A DNA stretch of 45,771 nucleotides from NCBI GenBank assembly GCA_029338835.1, contig JAQYBD010000100.1, positions 1 through 45,771 on the forward strand, given 5' to 3'. Numbering within the stretch: the stretch's first letter is position 1; each line of letters starts with the position of its first letter. This document shows, piece after piece, positions 1-8,211 of this stretch. Source of the stretch: Selenomonadaceae bacterium. GTDB taxonomy: Bacteria > Bacillota > Negativicutes > Selenomonadales > Selenomonadaceae. The position numbers and the translations under genes are program-made. A model generated the notes under the pieces. It saw only the letters and a program-made list of their open reading frames with translations, did not search any database and was not told the DNA's origin.

Positions 1-29
1 CTCTGCTTGCAAGAAATGGAAAGAAATAG

Positions 30-58
30 TTGCTTTTTCATTTGACCCATGATATTAT
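30..58 (+). promoter_or_regulatory. Sigma-A promoter of rpsT
   Basis: A TTGCTT -35 element (30-35) is followed after exactly 17 bases by a TATTAT -10 element (53-58). Transcription would start near 65, giving a short leader of about 30 bases before the S20 start codon. Assigned by eye. Confidence 0.55.
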
Positions 59-94
59 ACTTAGGTAACGACATTAATTAAGGGGGTGAACTAC

Positions 95-361
95 TTGCCG
101 AATATCAAAGCATCTATCCTGAGTGTAAAATCTGACGCTAAGCGCCATGCAAAGAACGCTGCCGAGAAGTCCCGTGTACGCACTGCTTCCCGCCGTGTCC
201 TCGATGCTGTTGAGGCTGGAAACGCTGAAGAAGCGAAATCCCTCCTTACGGTTGCATGCAAGACGATCGACCAGGCTGCTGCAAATAAGGTCTACCACAA
301 GAATGCTGCTGCCCGCAAAAAGTCTCGTCTGGCTCGCAAGGTCAACGCTCTGGCCAAATAA
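95..361 (+). CDS. rpsT: 30S ribosomal protein S20
   Basis: Small basic protein of 88 residues that binds 16S rRNA in the body of the 30S subunit. The N-terminus (M/L-PNIKASI) and the Lys/Arg/Ala-rich helical character throughout match S20, and the length is typical. I choose the TTG at 95: it is preceded by AGGGGGTG (81-88) at good spacing and gives the family N-terminus. The upstream GTG at 86 lies inside that ribosome binding site. It is transcribed alone from its own promoter and ends in a strong hairpin terminator shared with the convergent hemolysin III gene. S20 genes are often single units whose translation is autoregulated and start at a weak non-AUG codon; the TTG start here fits that. 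Confidence 0.96.
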   Translation: MPNIKASILSVKSDAKRHAKNAAEKSRVRTASRRVLDAVEAGNAEEAKSLLTVACKTIDQAAANKVYHKNAAARKKSRLARKVNALAK

Positions 362-377
362 TCTTTGCAGATAAGAT

Positions 378-412
378 AAAAAAGACCCGCTCTTCAGAGC
401 GGGTCTTTTTCT
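378..412. terminator. Bidirectional terminator between rpsT and the hemolysin III gene
   Basis: A perfect 12-bp stem (381-392 with 397-408) closes a 4-base TTCA loop. A run of T follows on the plus strand and a run of A precedes, so it can terminate rpsT and the convergent minus-strand gene ending at 442. Confidence 0.9.
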
Positions 413-441
413 ATGATATCTTCAAGCGCAAGGACAAAGAT

Positions 442-1143
442 TCAAAGCATCGCCATGGCCGAACGCATGACTTCCGGCAAAGGCAGCACATAATGGAATA
501 CCGTATAGAAATGGACGGCACTGCCCCCCATGACAAAGAGATGCCAGATGACATGGCTGTACGGCAAGCGGCGCATCAGGTAGAAAATCGCGCCGACAGA
601 ATAGCAGAGACCGCCGGCTACCAGCCACCAGATAGCCTCCAGCGGCATGGTTGCCAAAAGTGGCTTGACCATGAACACGGCAAACCAGCCCATGACAAGA
701 TAACAGATGGTGCGCAGGATCCGGAAGCGCTTCGCGGCAAAGCACTGGAAGATGATGCCGAGTACGGCCATACTCCAGACAAGGCCGAAGACCGTCCAGC
801 CAAAACTGCCATGCAGCGGGATCAGGGCAAACGGCGTATAATTCCCTGCAATCAATACGAAAATCGCCGCATGGTCGATGACCTTGAACACACCCTTGAC
901 CTTGAGATTCCGGAAGCTGTGGTAAAGCGTCGAAGCCAGGTACAAAAGGATCAGTGATATGCCGTAAACGAGACAACTCGTCGCATGCCATACGCCATCA
1001 CCGGCATAATAGACCAGCATGCCGACAAGGGCTGCCACGGCGAGTCCTGCACCCACCCCATGCGTCACGGCGTTCAGGATTTCCTCAAGAGTAACGGGTG
1101 CCTTGATGGTAACAGGCGCTTTCAGCGCAGCTGTATGTTTCAT
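442..1143 (-). CDS. trhA: Hemolysin III family membrane protein (PAQR/TrhA)
   Basis: A 233-residue integral membrane protein with about seven predicted transmembrane helices, the usual length for bacterial hemolysin III/TrhA proteins. Family hallmarks are visible: NAVTHGVGAG near residue 25, STLYHSF in the third helix region, HAAIFVLIAGNYTPF in the middle and a C-terminal VIWHLFVMGGSAVHF segment. These supply the conserved Ser, Asp/Asn and His residues that bind metal in the PAQR superfamily. Homologues have been tied to membrane lipid and energetics homeostasis; despite the name, haemolysis is not established for most. A GGAGGGAGG ribosome binding site precedes the ATG at 1143. It appears monocistronic. 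Confidence 0.9.
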   Translation of the reverse strand: MKHTAALKAPVTIKAPVTLEEILNAVTHGVGAGLAVAALVGMLVYYAGDGVWHATSCLVYGISLILLYLASTLYHSFRNLKVKGVFKVIDHAAIFVLIAGNYTPFALIPLHGSFGWTVFGLVWSMAVLGIIFQCFAAKRFRILRTICYLVMGWFAVFMVKPLLATMPLEAIWWLVAGGLCYSVGAIFYLMRRLPYSHVIWHLFVMGGSAVHFYTVFHYVLPLPEVMRSAMAML

Positions 1144-1395
1144 GAAAAAACCTCCCTCCGTAAAAGAGGATCGATAAAAATCCTACCTTTTCATTATGCT
1201 TCATCTGCCCCCAGATGTAAAACATCAGACCAGGGTCTATGAAGCTGGATATCGACGCGTCCGGGCGTGAGAACGATTTCTCTCGCCGTCACGAGTTCAT
1301 GGCAGGCATTGCGGATTTGACATGCGAACGTATGGCAAAATGGCCTCTACACGTTGTTCCAAAGGCGTGTAGAGGCCATTCGTAAATCCAGGCTA
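1144..1395. other. Intergenic region without an assigned gene
   Basis: This 252-base gap holds the 5' flank of the hemolysin III gene and, at its upper end, the hairpin at 1339-1380. Reading frames without stops of about 48-50 codons exist on both strands around 1204-1385 but neither has a clear ribosome binding site or a recognisable product. I see nothing else. Confidence 0.4.
1339..1380 (-). terminator. Hairpin terminator of the RSH-like gene
   Basis: A perfect 15-bp stem (1339-1353 with 1366-1380) closes a 12-base loop, just downstream of the minus-strand gene ending at 1396. The T tract on the minus strand is only four bases, so termination strength is uncertain although the stem is very strong. 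Confidence 0.65.
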
Positions 1396-2283
1396 TCAGG
1401 CAGCCATTGGCCAGGCAATGGCTGCAGCTCCCTGCGGTGCAATCACGGCAGCATTGTATGCGAGGCTCAAGCGCGTGGCCTCCGCTACTTCGTCAGGACT
1501 AGACGCCGGATTGCGGCGGATCTCATAAACGGCATGCGATGCCTGCTTGACTGCAAAAGATTGCGGCGTGTGGAACTGCAATTCGACACGCACACCTGCA
1601 GGACTCATGAGATGGACATTGATGCCCTGATAGAACCTCCCGCCCCAGGCGTTGCGGAATTTCTCAACCGTATACCCTTTTTCCTCCAGGGTCGTGAGTG
1701 CGGACGGGACCATGACGCTGTAGTCATCCGCCGAACAGGTCAGCGTGTAACGCAGTACATCACTGATGCCAGCAGCTGCTGCCGTCAAGCTCGTCTGCCC
1801 CTCATCTGCATCGCTTTCAATCTTGCGCATCAAGCTGTCCAGGGACTTCAAACGGTAATCAAGCCCCTGCAAATGTGCATCTTTGCGCTCCAGCTCCTTC
1901 ATGTCAGCTGTCACGGCAGGTTCTGCCGAACTGGCCCTCAAGAGCAGAGCCGTGGCCAGCACGCGGCTTTTCTGCTTTTTCGTCAAAGCCGCTCCAGGCT
2001 CCATGCGCGTGCCATCCGGATTCGCATCTTCGACGATGGCCGGCACGGATTCATGGAGATCCGGGATGGGTGAGGCATACCCTTCCAGGACATGGACCGG
2101 CGACAGCACCGCCATCATCATGATGAATACGGCTGTCAGGCTGCGTACCCAGGTTCCTGCCCCCGTAATCCTGCGCGAAAAATGTGCGGGCTGGAATTTG
2201 CGGAACGACCGCACCAGATGGTTCTTCCGGACTGGCACCGACGTTCCTGTACGGTTTTCCGTCAACTCTTCTCCTGCGTTCAT
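1396..2283 (-). CDS. Exported or membrane-anchored protein with RelA/SpoT-like nucleotidyltransferase domain
   Basis: A 295-residue protein. I choose the ATG at 2283 because GGAGGGA lies just upstream (about 2291-2297). Residues 1-45 are basic; a hydrophobic segment at about 47-66 (LTAVFIMMMAVL) can act as a signal anchor, so residues 70-295 should lie outside the cytoplasm. The C-terminal half carries the spaced motifs of a RelA/SpoT synthetase-like fold: YRLKSLDSLMRKI (143-155), DVLRYT (175-180), FYQGINVHL (218-225) at the place of the family's GYRSLH, VELQFHT (233-239) at the place of EIQIRT, and H250 with VYEIRR. In that family these bind ATP and the acceptor nucleotide. The predicted export is odd, because alarmone substrates are cytoplasmic; secreted nucleotide pyrophosphokinases are known from Streptomyces. 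The activity here is inference; the fold is fairly well supported by eye. It stands alone between two hairpins. Confidence 0.7.
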   Translation of the reverse strand: MNAGEELTENRTGTSVPVRKNHLVRSFRKFQPAHFSRRITGAGTWVRSLTAVFIMMMAVLSPVHVLEGYASPIPDLHESVPAIVEDANPDGTRMEPGAALTKKQKSRVLATALLLRASSAEPAVTADMKELERKDAHLQGLDYRLKSLDSLMRKIESDADEGQTSLTAAAAGISDVLRYTLTCSADDYSVMVPSALTTLEEKGYTVEKFRNAWGGRFYQGINVHLMSPAGVRVELQFHTPQSFAVKQASHAVYEIRRNPASSPDEVAEATRLSLAYNAAVIAPQGAAAIAWPMAA

Positions 2284-2391
2284 TTGGCAATCCCTCCAGA
2301 CAACGTGATGATCGCTTCGTTCTCTTATAAGATCATTGTAGCAGGAAAAACTTGAAAACAACTGATTGCGTCTGAAAACTATATGAAAACA

Positions 2392-2424
2392 GAAAGAATC
2401 GGCTCAAGAAAAGCCGATTCTTTC
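2392..2424 (-). terminator. Terminator of the MATE/SEC-C operon
   Basis: A 13-bp stem (2392-2404 with 2412-2424) and short loop lie six bases past the stop of the minus-strand MATE gene. It separates that operon from the downstream RSH-like gene. Confidence 0.8.
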
Positions 2425-2429
2425 GTATT

Positions 2430-3785
2430 TCATTGCATTTCCAGACGATAGCGCCGCTGTACCCTGCGCAAGCGCAGCATGAGCAGGATGGCGCCAATGC
2501 CTACACCAGTGATCAAGCCGAGCCAGTAGCCTGCCGGTCCCAGGTCAGTGAAATGCGCAAGGCCCCAGCCTGCGGGCAAGCCGATGACCCAATATGAGAT
2601 GACGGCCAGCACGAAGGTGGCGTGTACATCCTTGTAACCGCGCAAAGCTCCCTGCAGCGGTGCATCAAGGCTGTCCGCCAGTTGCAGGAATACGGCAACG
2701 AGCAGGAAATTCGCCAGGACAGGCTGCACCTCTATACTCGTCGTGTAGAAATCCGCAATCTCGTAACGGAACTGGGTCAAGATCAGGGCGATACTGCCTT
2801 CAAACAAGAACGTCAGCCAGCGACCTAGTCTGATATATTGGGCAGCATCCTGCTGCCGTCTTGCACCGATCTCATAGCCCACGAGGATGGTCAGTGTCAT
2901 GCTAGCAGAAAGCGGGATCATGTAGACCACGGTGGTGAAATTCATCGCGGCCTGATGAGCAGCCACCACGGTCGTGCCATAGGCCGTCATGAAAAGGCCC
3001 ACTGCACCGAAAATACTCTGCTCACAGAAGATCGTGCTGCCGATGGGCACGCCGATGCCGAGCTGCTTGCGCCATTCGGCAAGACTTGGGCGCGGCAGAG
3101 CACGAAAGATATGATAATCCCGGAACGGATGGATGAACATCACGACCAGGGCATTGAGCAGCAGATTCAAGGAAAAAGCGATGGCCGAACCGATGCCCGC
3201 ACCGATACCGCCAAAAGCCGGCACGCCGAACAACCCGTACATGAAAATATAATTGCAGAGAATGTTGACGGGAACCGTACACATCGTGATGCACATCGTC
3301 AGACGCGTATAGCCATGCGCATCGATGAAATTGCGCAGGACGCCAGCCAGGAAGATGGGCAGTATGCCGAATGAGACTGCCATGAGGTAATGGCGCGTGA
3401 TGTAATCGACTTTAGGTTCCAGAGACAGATACGGCAGTATGTACGGTACGGCGGCGTAACCAATCAGCAGGAAAATCCCACCCAAGAGCAGAGCCCAGTA
3501 GAATCCCTGCCTGACGACAAAGCCGATCGTCTCCTTCTTTCCGGCACCATAGAGCTGCGATACCGTTGGCGTCAAGCCTGAAATGATGCCAAGGAACATG
3601 CCGAAAAACGGCAGGAACAGATTAACCCCCACAGCAACACCTGCCAGATCCTGTTCACTGATATGCCCGGCCATGATGGTATTGAAGAAGCCCGTTGCTG
3701 TCAGTGACAACTGTGTGACAAAGATCGGCAAAAGTACCAGGAAGAACTGCCTGGCCTTTTGACCATACGTATGGGTTTGTTTCAT
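2430..3785 (-). CDS. MATE family multidrug/cation antiporter
   Basis: A 451-residue inner membrane protein with twelve predicted transmembrane helices, the normal length for NorM/DinF-type MATE exporters, which expel cationic drugs or metabolites using a Na+ or H+ gradient. Typical segments are visible: LPIFVTQLSLTATGFFNTIM in helix 1, GVGVNLFLPFFGMFLGI-like helix 2 with TPTVSQLYGAGKK after it, and a second half that repeats this pattern (IPLSASMTLTILVGYEIGARR), the pseudo-twofold repeat of the family. The gene follows the SEC-C gene by nine bases and probably shares its transcript. The substrate cannot be told from sequence. Confidence 0.92.
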   Translation of the reverse strand: MKQTHTYGQKARQFFLVLLPIFVTQLSLTATGFFNTIMAGHISEQDLAGVAVGVNLFLPFFGMFLGIISGLTPTVSQLYGAGKKETIGFVVRQGFYWALLLGGIFLLIGYAAVPYILPYLSLEPKVDYITRHYLMAVSFGILPIFLAGVLRNFIDAHGYTRLTMCITMCTVPVNILCNYIFMYGLFGVPAFGGIGAGIGSAIAFSLNLLLNALVVMFIHPFRDYHIFRALPRPSLAEWRKQLGIGVPIGSTIFCEQSIFGAVGLFMTAYGTTVVAAHQAAMNFTTVVYMIPLSASMTLTILVGYEIGARRQQDAAQYIRLGRWLTFLFEGSIALILTQFRYEIADFYTTSIEVQPVLANFLLVAVFLQLADSLDAPLQGALRGYKDVHATFVLAVISYWVIGLPAGWGLAHFTDLGPAGYWLGLITGVGIGAILLMLRLRRVQRRYRLEMQ

Positions 3786-3794
3786 ATTGCACCC

Positions 3795-5000
3795 TTACTG
3801 TTCATCTTTGCGCAGACAGCAATTCTTATATTTCTTGCCACTGCCACAGGGACAGGGATCGTTGCGCCCTACCTTGAGCTTCCGTACCTCAGCAAACGGG
3901 ATGACACGTCCGCCGCCCGCCTGCTCCATGAGTTCAGCCGGCGTGTGCCCCTTGAGCGGCCAGAGATGTGTCGTGTTATTGAATGCGATAAGCAGCGGCA
4001 CTACAGCCTCTGCCTTGCGCTCATCCTTCAGGAAACCGAGTTCCTCCAGATAATCGACGGCTTCATCGAGTTCGCTGCCATTCTGCAGCAGGATGAGGAT
4101 CTCGCCTGTGATATCCGCGGCCTTAAGGACATCGCAGCCATGCTCACGCATGAAGAACTGTGCCAACTCCTTATAAGCCGGCGTATCGGCAATATAATTG
4201 TCAGCACCGGCATCGTAAACATCTCCGTAACTCAGCGATGCGAAATCGAGATTGCTGCGGCGCAGCTGCTCATTCTCGAGCTTCTCCTCATCAATCAGCG
4301 TGTAATACTTGACGCCATGCGGCAGAGCCACGATCGTGTCCTTCCAGCAGGAAACATTGAGTACAACACCGACAAAATCCATGAAACTGACTTCTTCGCG
4401 CTGCTCCGGTTCCAGATACGTCAAGACCTTCTCATAGAGCTGCTCGAAATTCAGATAGCCGTAGTAATAAAGCAGGCCGGCAGACAAACGGGAAAGCTCC
4501 GTATTGAGTTCGACCAGGCTGCGGTATGCACCGGAATCCAGGCTCTTGAAAAGCTCCTGCACCTCATCCGGCATGCAGAAAGCCATCTTGTCATCCTGTA
4601 CACCGCAGGCCACCAGGCCGAGGCCGCGCAGATAATCGAGCCGCGTATCATCATCGCGCAATTCCGTAGAAAGGCCGCCCTTCTGCAGCAAATGCGAAAA
4701 ACAGCCGTATTCCTCATCGACGATGGTCGGCAGCCAGCGCTTGGCAAAAGCGAGGATGGCCGGCACCAGGCACTCTGCCAGTTCCGCCTTCTTCAAGGAA
4801 CTGGCCCCTGTCACATGAAGATTGTAACGGATGTCGTCGAGTTCCGACTTCGTCATCGCCAGGAGCAGCGCCCGCAGGGAGTGATCCGTCGGCATCTTGT
4901 GGCGATAGAGCTGTTTCCTTCGCTCTGCCATATTCTCATCCATGATGTGTTCCAGGCTCTCGCTGAGTTCCTGCGCCATATCGTTCGTTTTCTGTTCCAT
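3795..5000 (-). CDS. SEC-C metal-binding domain protein with SAP/Rho-N-like N-terminal segment
   Basis: A 401-residue soluble protein. The last 25 residues are a SEC-C zinc module ([20 protein letters not shown]) almost identical to the tail of SecA encoded at 25022. Near the N-terminus (about residues 50-80) the segment [20 protein letters not shown] resembles the SAP/Rho-N helix-extended-helix nucleic-acid-binding motif. The middle is acidic, helical and unrecognised. In SecA the SEC-C tail binds zinc and contacts SecB or the ribosome; stand-alone SEC-C proteins are suspected accessory factors of export or quality control. Start chosen by the GGAGGAG site upstream of the ATG at 5000. It leads a two-gene operon with the MATE exporter. 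Function unknown. Confidence 0.85.
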   Translation of the reverse strand: MEQKTNDMAQELSESLEHIMDENMAERRKQLYRHKMPTDHSLRALLLAMTKSELDDIRYNLHVTGASSLKKAELAECLVPAILAFAKRWLPTIVDEEYGCFSHLLQKGGLSTELRDDDTRLDYLRGLGLVACGVQDDKMAFCMPDEVQELFKSLDSGAYRSLVELNTELSRLSAGLLYYYGYLNFEQLYEKVLTYLEPEQREEVSFMDFVGVVLNVSCWKDTIVALPHGVKYYTLIDEEKLENEQLRRSNLDFASLSYGDVYDAGADNYIADTPAYKELAQFFMREHGCDVLKAADITGEILILLQNGSELDEAVDYLEELGFLKDERKAEAVVPLLIAFNNTTHLWPLKGHTPAELMEQAGGGRVIPFAEVRKLKVGRNDPCPCGSGKKYKNCCLRKDEQ

Positions 5001-5044
5001 GAAAGAATAACTCCTCCTTATAAGCCTTCTTAATCACATACAGC

Positions 5045-5070
5045 AGGCAGGCGTATCAAACCGCCTGCCT
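5045..5070 (-). terminator. Possible terminator downstream of the amidase gene
   Basis: A perfect 9-bp GC-rich stem (5045-5053 with 5062-5070) lies between the amidase stop at 5106 and the SEC-C gene. No T tract follows on the minus strand, so it may be a weak or factor-assisted site. Confidence 0.4.
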
Positions 5071-5105
5071 TTCTCTGCTTCAAGCTCTTTGCAATTGCCA
5101 CTTCC

Positions 5106-6431
5106 TCAGCCAAAGTAATCAGCGATGCCATCGGCAATCCCTTGGGCTGCCTTCTTGATGCCCTCCTCGCTGTTCAAAAGCTGTTCCTCCTGCGGATTCG
5201 AGATGAACGCGACTTCTACCAGTGTCGCCGGCATATCCGTATGTTTCACGACATAGAAATTGCAGCTCTGCGTACCACGGCTGGAAGTGCCGATCTGGTC
5301 AATGACCCCCTGGCGTACCTTATCAGCCAGATCGCGTGAACGCTTGGAACCCAGGGAATAATAATATCCTGTCGTCCCCTTGGCCGCCCCGCTCGAGAAA
5401 GAATCCATATGGATGGAAATGAAGATATCCGATTTGCTGTTGTTCGCCACATCACAGCGGGCCTGCAGTTCCTCGATATCCGAAGCATTGGCCCCCTTTG
5501 ACGAGACTTCCGTATCCGTCGTGCGGGTCATGTAGACCGTCGCGCCCTCTGCCACGAGCAGGCGGCGCAGCTCGTTGGCAATGCGCAGCGTCACGCTCTT
5601 TTCCATTACGCCCGTGGGTCCGATGGCGCCGGAGTCGTTGCCGCCATGCCCGGCGTCAATGGTGATCTTGCGCCCCTTGAGCCCCGTGAGGGCAGCGATA
5701 TCAGCATCCGTGTCATCCGTGATGGCTGCCGGCTGATTTGGTGACGTCTGTGTATCGCCGGCAGCTTCCTTAGCCGGAGCATCGAGTTCATCCTGCCCGG
5801 ACGAAGCGGGAACAGACGAATCAGTCACAGAAGGATCCGTATCCTGTCCCTGTGAAGCGTCGGTTGCCTGCTGACTGGTATCTGCAGAAGGTGTCTGCGG
5901 TGTGCTGCTGCCTGCATCGGACGTCGAAGGGCTCGCTGTGCCGGATGAATCATGCTTCACATCGGGGAGAGCAATCGTCGCTTTCGAGGTATCGCCATGG
6001 ATGTTGCCAAAATCCATGACCAGACGGCCGGGCACTGGTCCTCCCTTGAGTGAAAACACATTGTAGTTGCTGGCCCCGACTTTGTTCTCGACCACCACGC
6101 GCACTGTATCCTTATTGAACTGACCGATGCGGATGGCATTGACAAAACGGCTGTCAACGGGGATGTTTTTCTTGACTTTGTTCGAAAGCCAGGCCCCCTT
6201 GAGATCGGCCACCACACGATTTGGATTGGACAAGATCATGGTGCGATAGGAAACGGGTGCATTGGCATCCACCACGATGCGGATCTTCTCAGAACCGCTG
6301 TTGACACGGATGCCCGTGACTTCCGTCATCCCACTGACCCGTTCACCAAAATCTGAACTTGCCGCACATGCCCAGGTTGGCAAGAGTATTATCGATACAA
6401 TCGCGACGAACAAGAATAGTACGCGCTTCAT
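5106..6431 (-). CDS. N-acetylmuramoyl-L-alanine amidase, AMIN plus Amidase_3
   Basis: A 441-residue exported peptidoglycan amidase that cuts the bond between MurNAc and L-Ala of the stem peptide. A signal peptide covers residues 1-23 (cleavage near ACA-AS). An AMIN localisation domain spans about 35-145, followed by a low-complexity Ser/Thr/Asp/Gln/Pro linker (about 160-248) and an Amidase_3 domain (about 254-440). Zinc ligands are H262 (DAGHGG), E277 (GVMEKS) and H341 (SIHMDS); E407 in VEVAFISNP is the catalytic Glu. The AMIN domain is typical of AmiA/B/C-type division amidases, which need EnvC/NlpD-type activators; the M23 protein at 17047 is a candidate partner. A GGAGGGAT site precedes the ATG. 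Monocistronic. Confidence 0.95.
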   Translation of the reverse strand: MKRVLFLFVAIVSIILLPTWACAASSDFGERVSGMTEVTGIRVNSGSEKIRIVVDANAPVSYRTMILSNPNRVVADLKGAWLSNKVKKNIPVDSRFVNAIRIGQFNKDTVRVVVENKVGASNYNVFSLKGGPVPGRLVMDFGNIHGDTSKATIALPDVKHDSSGTASPSTSDAGSSTPQTPSADTSQQATDASQGQDTDPSVTDSSVPASSGQDELDAPAKEAAGDTQTSPNQPAAITDDTDADIAALTGLKGRKITIDAGHGGNDSGAIGPTGVMEKSVTLRIANELRRLLVAEGATVYMTRTTDTEVSSKGANASDIEELQARCDVANNSKSDIFISIHMDSFSSGAAKGTTGYYYSLGSKRSRDLADKVRQGVIDQIGTSSRGTQSCNFYVVKHTDMPATLVEVAFISNPQEEQLLNSEEGIKKAAQGIADGIADYFG

Positions 6432-6581
6432 GATATCCCTCCATCTGAGAACACGAAAAAAGCCGCAAACACGACATTCTACGTTTTATTATCGCCTGTT
6501 CTCCTGAAAAAATCAAGAAGATTGACCGAAAACCCCCATCAGAGGAGCAAACAGGAGCGTGGAACGCCCGGATATTCCCGG

Positions 6582-6625
6582 AAAAAAAGCTTGCTGAACC
6601 GAGCCACGCTCCGTGCAGCAAGCTT
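6582..6625 (-). terminator. Terminator of the first amino-acid ABC operon
   Basis: A 10-bp stem (6587-6596 with 6616-6625) and a seven-base T tract on the minus strand (complement of 6582-6588) follow the ATPase stop at 6641. Confidence 0.85.
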
Positions 6626-6640
6626 ATTGAAAGATAAGAA

Positions 6641-7423
6641 TCAAAGCATATTCTTGAGGAAAGCCTTCGTGCGTTCTTCCCGTGGATGGGCAAAGAAAGC
6701 TGCGGGGTCTCCCTGTTCAACGATATTCCCATCGGCCATGAAGATCACCTGGCTCGCAGCCTCGCGTGCAAAGGCCATCTCGTGCGTGACCACGACCATC
6801 GTCATGCGCTCGGCAGCAAGTTCCCGCATCGTCTTCAGGACTTCACCCGTAAGTTCAGGATCCAGTGCCGATGTCGGTTCATCAAACAACATGATATCGG
6901 GCTGCATGCAAAGAGCGCGCGCAATTGCCACACGCTGCTGCTGTCCACCAGAGAGCTGGGAAGGATAGTAGTCGGCCCGGTCACTGAGACCGACCTTTGC
7001 CAGGAGTTCTCGCGCATACGGCAGGATCTCCGACTTCTTCATGCCTTTGACCTGCATCGGTGCCTCGATGAGGTTCTCCAGTACCGTCATATGCGGAAAA
7101 AGATTGAACTGCTGGAAAACCATGCCCGTATGTGAAAGCAGTTCCCGGCTCTTTTTTACATCGGCATATTCAGCCACGCCATGCTCATTCGTATCAGCCA
7201 GGAATTCTCCTTCAATCTCAATCGAGCCGGAATCGATGGTCTCCAGCTTGTTGATGCAGCGCAAGAGCGTACTCTTGCCCGAACCGGAAGGTCCGATGAT
7301 AGCGAGTACCTCACCGCGCCGGACTTCGATATCAATGCCCTTGAGTACAGCCAGCTCACCAAAGGATTTGTGGATATCATGCATGCGCAGCATGACCTGT
7401 GCATCATTTGTCGTATTTGCCAT
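6641..7423 (-). CDS. Polar amino-acid ABC transporter ATP-binding protein (GlnQ type)
   Basis: A 260-residue cytoplasmic ATPase that powers uptake of a polar amino acid. Walker [10 protein letters not shown], the Q-loop [17 protein letters not shown], the signature [15 protein letters not shown], Walker [15 protein letters not shown] and the switch His in VVVTHEM are all intact. The Q-loop sequence is characteristic of the GlnQ/HisP/ArtP subfamily. The gene overlaps the permease by 20 bases and has its own GGAGG site inside the permease 3' end, so the two are translationally linked. A short N-terminal extension (MANTTNDAQ) precedes the domain. Substrate not determinable from this subunit. Confidence 0.95.
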   Translation of the reverse strand: MANTTNDAQVMLRMHDIHKSFGELAVLKGIDIEVRRGEVLAIIGPSGSGKSTLLRCINKLETIDSGSIEIEGEFLADTNEHGVAEYADVKKSRELLSHTGMVFQQFNLFPHMTVLENLIEAPMQVKGMKKSEILPYARELLAKVGLSDRADYYPSQLSGGQQQRVAIARALCMQPDIMLFDEPTSALDPELTGEVLKTMRELAAERMTMVVVTHEMAFAREAASQVIFMADGNIVEQGDPAAFFAHPREERTKAFLKNML

Positions 7424-8048
7424 AATGAGCCTCCAGTTTCTTGAACAGCCAGGTGAGTACGAATGTCATTGCCAGGTAGAAGATGCCGGCGATGAGGACC
7501 GGCGTCATGTCAAACTCGCGCTGTACGATAGTACGAGCCACACGCAAAAGATCATTCATGGCCAGGATGTAGATGAGCGACGTATCCTTGACGAGATTGA
7601 TGGTCTCGTTGGAGACCGGCGGCAGCACGATGCGGACGACCTGCGGCAGGATGATGCGCCGCATTGTCTGCGGATAGCTCATGCCGAGCGTTTTTGCGGC
7701 TTCATACTGCCCTTTGGGTACCGACTGGATACCGGCGCGGAAGATCTCTGCAAAATACGCCGCATAATTCAAGGTGAACGCCAGCAGTGCCGCAGCGATA
7801 TCCGGCAGACGGATACCGACCATCGGCAGGGCAAAGTAAACAAAAAGCAACTGCAGCATCAGCGGTGTACCGCGCATGATCCAGATATAGAGCTCCATCA
7901 GCAGACTGACCGGCCGCCATTTCGAGAGACGCCCCAGCGCTGCCATGAGGCCCAACGGCAAAGCCATGACCAGTGTGATGAAGAAGATCTCCAGTGTGAT
8001 CTCGGAGCCTTCCAGCATCTGAAGCACGGTATTCCATATACTATCCAT
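7404..8048 (-). CDS. Polar amino-acid ABC transporter permease (HisM/GlnP type)
   Basis: A 214-residue inner membrane protein with about five helices, the normal size for His/Glu/Gln/Arg permeases. The EAA loop, which docks onto the ATPase, is visible as [22 protein letters not shown]. The N-terminal segment before the first helix ([20 protein letters not shown]) is typical of the subfamily. It probably works as a homodimer, since only one permease gene is present. The gene lies between the binding protein (8212) and the ATPase, with a terminator hairpin separating it from the binding protein. Confidence 0.94.
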   Translation of the reverse strand: MDSIWNTVLQMLEGSEITLEIFFITLVMALPLGLMAALGRLSKWRPVSLLMELYIWIMRGTPLMLQLLFVYFALPMVGIRLPDIAAALLAFTLNYAAYFAEIFRAGIQSVPKGQYEAAKTLGMSYPQTMRRIILPQVVRIVLPPVSNETINLVKDTSLIYILAMNDLLRVARTIVQREFDMTPVLIAGIFYLAMTFVLTWLFKKLEAHYGKYDK

Positions 8049-8160
8049 CGTATCGAATTCCCTTCCTTATCCATCATCTCCCGGCCATAGCGGCCGAAGC
8101 GGCAAATGCATTTATCCCTTTAATTAAGCAAAGTAATAACATACCATTTTATTGTATCAA

Positions 8161-8188
8161 AAAAAGGCTTGAAGAATCAAGCCTTTTT
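8161..8188 (-). terminator. Hairpin between binding-protein and permease genes
   Basis: A perfect 12-bp stem (8161-8172 with 8177-8188) closed by an AGAA loop, with A/T tracts on both sides. It lies directly after the substrate-binding protein stop, so most transcripts would end here and a minority read on into permease and ATPase. Confidence 0.88.
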
Positions 8189-8211
8189 CCGCATCCCTAA
8201 AAATCAGAGCG

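Noticed and set aside
3759..5033. Plus-strand open frame (424 codons) opposite the SEC-C gene
   Set aside because: The minus-strand product ends in a clear SEC-C zinc module and has a good ribosome binding site; the plus frame has neither.
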